Positions 5,611 through 8,303 of a DNA stretch of 8,303 nt are shown here, piece after piece. Numbering within the stretch: position 1 is the stretch's first letter; every line of letters begins with the position of its first letter. The stretch is from Gemmatimonadota bacterium. GTDB taxonomy: Bacteria > Gemmatimonadota > Gemmatimonadetes > Palauibacterales > Palauibacteraceae. The notes under the pieces are model-generated. The model was not told the origin of the DNA, ran no database searches, and saw only the letters and a list, made by a program, of their open reading frames with translations. Location: the NCBI GenBank assembly GCA_023554435.1, contig JAMJQV010000380.1:1-8303 (forward strand), given 5' to 3'. The position numbers and the translations under genes are program-made.

Positions 5611-7717
5611 CCCCGACTCCCGTCGGCCCATCCAGCATGGCTGCGGGAGTGCCGGGTTCTTCGTCGTAGTTCAGGTCCCGATCCGGCATCTCTCCTCCGG
5701 GGCCCAGCAGATAGTGCTGCAGCCATCGGAGCGTGCGGAGATTGTAGTCAAGGCGTGCCGCGGCGTTGCGATTGCCGTGTCCCTCCCCCGGGTAGAAGAT
5801 CAGGCGAACAGGAGCCTGTCCCCGCAGCTTGAGGTGTCGGTACATCTCCATCGACTGTCCCGGATTCACCCTCTTGTCCTCCGTACCGTGCAGGATCAGG
5901 AGCGGTGTCGTGGACCGGTCCGCCCAGTAGACCGGGCTGCGCTCCAGGAACAACTCCCAATCGTCCCACGGGCGCAGTCGGTTGTGCACCAGGTACATCT
6001 CGTCCGGAATGTCACTGGTCCCGACCTTGGAGATCTGATTGCTGATTCCAACCGACATCGCGCCCACCGCGAAGCGATCGCTGTAGTAGGTCGAGAGCCA
6101 TGCCGTGGCGTAGCCGCCGTACGATCCGCCGGTGACACCGACTCTGGCCGAGTCAACGAGACCTGCCGCGATTAGGTGGTCCACTCCATCCACCACGTCA
6201 TCGAACTCTCGACCCCCCATGTCGGCGTGGTCCAGCATGCTGAACTCGACGCCGCGTCCGGTGCTGGCCCGGTAGTTGGGGTACAGGACGGCGATTCCCC
6301 TGGCCGCGGCGACCTGTCCCGGACGAGAGTAGGAGGTGAGCCACCCGTTGCGATTGTGGGCTTCAGGGCCCCCGTGAACGTGCACGATCAGGGGATACGT
6401 GCGGTCGCTCACTTCGGCCAACGGACGAATGAGGATTCCTTCCAGTTCGAGGCCATCGCGGGCGCTCCACCGGATGACTTCCTGCGGCGCCAACCTCATG
6501 TCGGCCAGCCAGGGGTTCGAGTCCGTGACTCGTTCGGGGGCGTCGCTTCCCCCCACCTGGACGAACAACTCTGTCGGGTGAGAGTATCGCTCACCGGCCA
6601 GGGCCATGACCTCTCCGTCGTCGGACACGGCGAACGACGTGAACACCGCGTCGCCCGGTCCGACAACGACCGATCGGTTCGAGCCGTCGACCCGCACCTG
6701 CCCGATTTCCGTCTCGGAGCCGACGTCGGCCAGGTAGCGAATCGTGCGAGCGTCGGTCCACGCAGGCAGCGTGAAATGGCCTTCGAAACCGGGGATCACG
6801 TCCCGGAATTCACCGGTCTCCGCATCGGCTACCATCAGACGACCTTCCTTGGGGTCGTTGATCGTCTCGCCCGATATGAACGCGAGGTAGGATCCGTCAG
6901 GGCTCCAGGCGGTGGCCCCCAACTTGCCGGGGTTCTGAATCCGGGCAGCGACCGTTCCGGAAGTCGGGTCGACGACGTGCAAGCGCCGATGCATGTAGGA
7001 GTCATCGATCAGCGGTGTCGGCGCGAGAGCGACCGCGATCCTGTCGCCGGCGGGTGACCAGGACAGGCTGGAAGCGTTGCCATCGAGCTCGAGGCGCCTC
7101 GCGCCTGCGAAGACCTCGTCTCCACTCCGGCGCTGCGCGATCCACACGCGAGAGAACGGCACGTCCTCTTCATACGCCACAGCCTTGAATCCTTCCTCGC
7201 GCAGCTTCTTCCGCGCCTCCGGCTCCGGGTCTGTGGCCAGGAACGCCACCCGGTCACCCGTGGGACTGAGCGAGTAGCTGCCGATCGAAGTGGAGTGCTC
7301 AAGCAAGCGCGTGGACTCCCCTCCCCCTACGGGTATCGAATACAGGACGCGGTTCCTGTCTCCTTCCCTGCGAGAGAGGTAGAGCACGCTACCCCCGTCC
7401 GGGGAGAAGCGGAGCCCGCTGATGTTGACCTCGCCTCCCACGAAGAGCCTGGATTCGCCCGTCGCGACATCGAGCAGATACAGATGGGACCATGCTGGAC
7501 CATCGGCATCCACGAACGGCTCTCTCGGAACGATGACCGTATAGGCGACCTGGCCACCATCCGGGGACGCAGCGATCTGTCCTACATACTGGATGTCGGC
7601 GACCCGATGTTCTGTAAGAACGTCCTGGGTTTGCGCAGGCGCCGGCTGGGGTGCGAGGACCACGACAGCGGCGACCAGAGTGAGTGCGACTTGCCTGGCG
7701 GACACGAAGGAAACCAT
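5588..7717 (-). CDS. secreted S9 family prolyl-oligopeptidase-like serine peptidase
   Basis: Predicted exported oligopeptidase or dipeptidyl/acylaminoacyl-peptidase-type enzyme, 709 residues, normal for the family. A signal peptide with a hydrophobic core (ALTLVAAVVVLA) ends in APA at 26-28, with cleavage before Gln29. Residues about 32-400 form the beta-propeller: six WD40-like (PD40) strands carrying SPDG-type motifs are visible near 51, 105, 151, 220, 272 and 365. The alpha/beta-hydrolase domain (about 408-672) has an oxyanion-type HGGPEAH segment at 448-454. The catalytic triad is Ser532 in GGSYGGY, Asp614 in HGTEDKRV and His647 in GEGHG. An acidic, Gly/Pro-rich tail (673-709) follows. 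The ATG at 7717 has a perfect GGAGG six bases upstream. It is the first gene of a probable operon; its last 23 bases overlap the kinase start. The M28 gene lies upstream on the same strand beyond a 132-bp gap with hairpins. The exact cleavage specificity cannot be read from sequence. Confidence 0.95.
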   Translation of the reverse strand: MVSFVSARQVALTLVAAVVVLAPQPAPAQTQDVLTEHRVADIQYVGQIAASPDGGQVAYTVIVPREPFVDADGPAWSHLYLLDVATGESRLFVGGEVNISGLRFSPDGGSVLYLSRREGDRNRVLYSIPVGGGESTRLLEHSTSIGSYSLSPTGDRVAFLATDPEPEARKKLREEGFKAVAYEEDVPFSRVWIAQRRSGDEVFAGARRLELDGNASSLSWSPAGDRIAVALAPTPLIDDSYMHRRLHVVDPTSGTVAARIQNPGKLGATAWSPDGSYLAFISGETINDPKEGRLMVADAETGEFRDVIPGFEGHFTLPAWTDARTIRYLADVGSETEIGQVRVDGSNRSVVVGPGDAVFTSFAVSDDGEVMALAGERYSHPTELFVQVGGSDAPERVTDSNPWLADMRLAPQEVIRWSARDGLELEGILIRPLAEVSDRTYPLIVHVHGGPEAHNRNGWLTSYSRPGQVAAARGIAVLYPNYRASTGRGVEFSMLDHADMGGREFDDVVDGVDHLIAAGLVDSARVGVTGGSYGGYATAWLSTYYSDRFAVGAMSVGISNQISKVGTSDIPDEMYLVHNRLRPWDDWELFLERSPVYWADRSTTPLLILHGTEDKRVNPGQSMEMYRHLKLRGQAPVRLIFYPGEGHGNRNAAARLDYNLRTLRWLQHYLLGPGGEMPDRDLNYDEEPGTPAAMLDGPTGVGDGVAGDL
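5617..5620 (-). promoter_or_regulatory. ribosome binding site GGAG within the S9 gene, deciding the kinase start
   Basis: GGGAG on the minus strand, six bases upstream of ATG 5610, lies inside the last codons of the S9 peptidase. Ribosomes finishing the S9 gene would pass over this site, as expected for translational coupling. Confidence 0.6.
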
Positions 7718-7751
7718 GGATGGCCTCCGGAGGCTCGGGTTCGGGCTGGGC

Positions 7752-7774
7752 GAAGCGACGGCCTCCGTCGCTTC
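7752..7774. promoter_or_regulatory. perfect 10-bp inverted repeat upstream of the S9 operon, possible operator or leader hairpin
   Basis: Arms GAAGCGACGG (7752-7761) and CCGTCGCTTC (7765-7774) are separated by three bases. The element lies 35-57 bases upstream of the S9 start codon. On the minus strand a weak -10-like GATATT sits just upstream (7776-7781) with no good -35. If that promoter is real, the repeat covers the transcription start. Otherwise it is a leader hairpin. A regulator-binding dyad, an mRNA structure, or a terminator without a U-tract are all possible. Confidence 0.5.
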
Positions 7775-7805
7775 AATATCAGACTAACCAGCGAGAAATG
7801 TACCC

Positions 7806-7834
7806 GCCCCCTGCGGCTGCGTCACGCAGGGGGC
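7806..7834 (-). terminator. strong hairpin after the M28 gene, probable terminator
   Basis: A 10-bp stem (7806-7815 with 7825-7834, including CCCCCTGCG pairing with CGCAGGGGG) closes a nine-base loop and begins 16 bases past the M28 stop codon. On the minus strand it is followed by GGGTACATTTCTC, only a weak T-run. It probably separates the M28 transcript from the S9 operon, though termination may be partial or the hairpin may only protect the 3' end. An alternative inner stem (7818-7821 with 7825-7828) competes with the main one. Confidence 0.55.
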
Positions 7835-7849
7835 TGTGAATCGGCGACT

Positions 7850-8303
7850 TCAGAAAGGCGAATCCTCGAGGATCGCGTGCACTTCGTCCAGCGAGCCCTC
7901 GTTCCAACTCGGCGGCGTCTCGTCTTCGGCGACGTGCCACGCGAGGTAGAAGGCCAGGCGGGCCACCCGCGCGGCCTTGTCGGCGTCGATCGCGTGTGCC
8001 TCGTCAGAGGGCTGGTGGTAATCCTCGTGATCCCAGGTGGTGAAGAAGATCGCGGGGATGTCCTTCTTCACGAACACCAGGTGGTCGCTCCGGAAGAATG
8101 CCTGCTCGGACGGGTCGGGATCGGGCGCGATCGTCAGCCCAATCTCAGGATGGTGGGACGCTATGGTCTTCGAGAGGTCTCCCAGTGACGTGAACTCCTG
8201 CCCGACGGCTATGAGCGTGTCCGGGGCATTTCTCCCGATCATGTCGAGATTGATGTTGGCGACGATACCGCTGAGCGGCACCGTCGGCTCCTCGGCGAAA
8301 TGC
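7850..8303 (-). CDS. M28 family zinc metallopeptidase (partial, 5' part outside window)
   Basis: The C-terminal 150 residues of an M28 (aminopeptidase Y/S-like) metallopeptidase, continuing beyond the right edge. The visible part has the late zinc ligands of the family: Asp20 in INLDMIGRN (counting from the first complete codon) and His96 in the DYHQPSDE motif. Between them is SDHLVFVKKDIPAIFF, matching the usual SDH-x-F-x-x-x-x-IPA-x-FF segment. The first His/Asp ligands and the glutamate pair lie outside the window, as does any signal peptide. The stop TGA is at 7850. M28 enzymes mostly remove N-terminal residues from peptides, complementing the S9 and M14 enzymes downstream on the same strand. 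The 132-bp gap with a hairpin suggests a separate transcript from the S9 operon. The family call is firm; export and specificity are inferred. Confidence 0.9.
   Translation of the reverse strand, partial: HFAEEPTVPLSGIVANINLDMIGRNAPDTLIAVGQEFTSLGDLSKTIASHHPEIGLTIAPDPDPSEQAFFRSDHLVFVKKDIPAIFFTTWDHEDYHQPSDEAHAIDADKAARVARLAFYLAWHVAEDETPPSWNEGSLDEVHAILEDSPF

Noticed and set aside
5147..7057. Two abutting plus-strand open frames (5147-6175 and 6176-7057) opposite the S9 gene
   Set aside because: They mirror the codon pattern of the S9 and kinase genes, have no motif and no ribosome site, and look like shadows.
7295..8188. Plus-strand open frame spanning the M28-S9 gap
   Set aside because: It crosses the end of M28, both hairpins and the start of S9; the composition is that of antisense shadow and no family is recognisable.

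Overview
The window is GC-rich bacterial chromosomal DNA, densely coding, with no phage, insertion sequence, CRISPR array or RNA gene that I can see. Several traits together suggest a free-living heterotroph of Gemmatimonadota type: several large secreted peptidases of families S9, M14 and M28, a cytosolic Ser/Thr kinase fused to a winged-helix/BTAD regulator, frequent GTG starts and high GC. The phylum is an inference; Acidobacteriota or a related soil or marine lineage is not excluded.

Layout, left to right. A HAD-superfamily acid phosphatase lipoprotein of the e(P4) type lies on the minus strand and is cut by the left edge. It is divergent, across a 244-bp spacer, from a small four-helix membrane protein of unknown function on the plus strand (915-1316). 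That gene converges on a block of minus-strand genes that fills the rest of the window. In transcription order (right to left) the block holds the 3' part of an M28 metallopeptidase, a 132-bp gap with two hairpins, a secreted S9 oligopeptidase, a Ser/Thr kinase-BTAD fusion, and a secreted M14 zinc carboxypeptidase.

The S9, kinase and M14 genes look like one operon. The kinase start lies inside the end of the S9 gene, and the M14 start follows the kinase stop by 56 bases (or overlaps it if an upstream GTG is used). Three exported or probably exported peptidases of complementary specificity (S9 oligopeptidase, M28 aminopeptidase-like, M14 carboxypeptidase) fit a role in degrading external protein or peptides. 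The kinase-BTAD protein is the obvious candidate local regulator.

The most unusual point is in that regulator. Its kinase domain keeps the ATP lysine, the HRD aspartate and the DFG motif. It has lost the catalytic-loop lysine (Arg instead), the catalytic-loop asparagine (Ser instead) and the P+1 threonine (Asp instead). It may be a weak or non-catalytic kinase that acts as a ligand or nucleotide sensor for the fused DNA-binding module.
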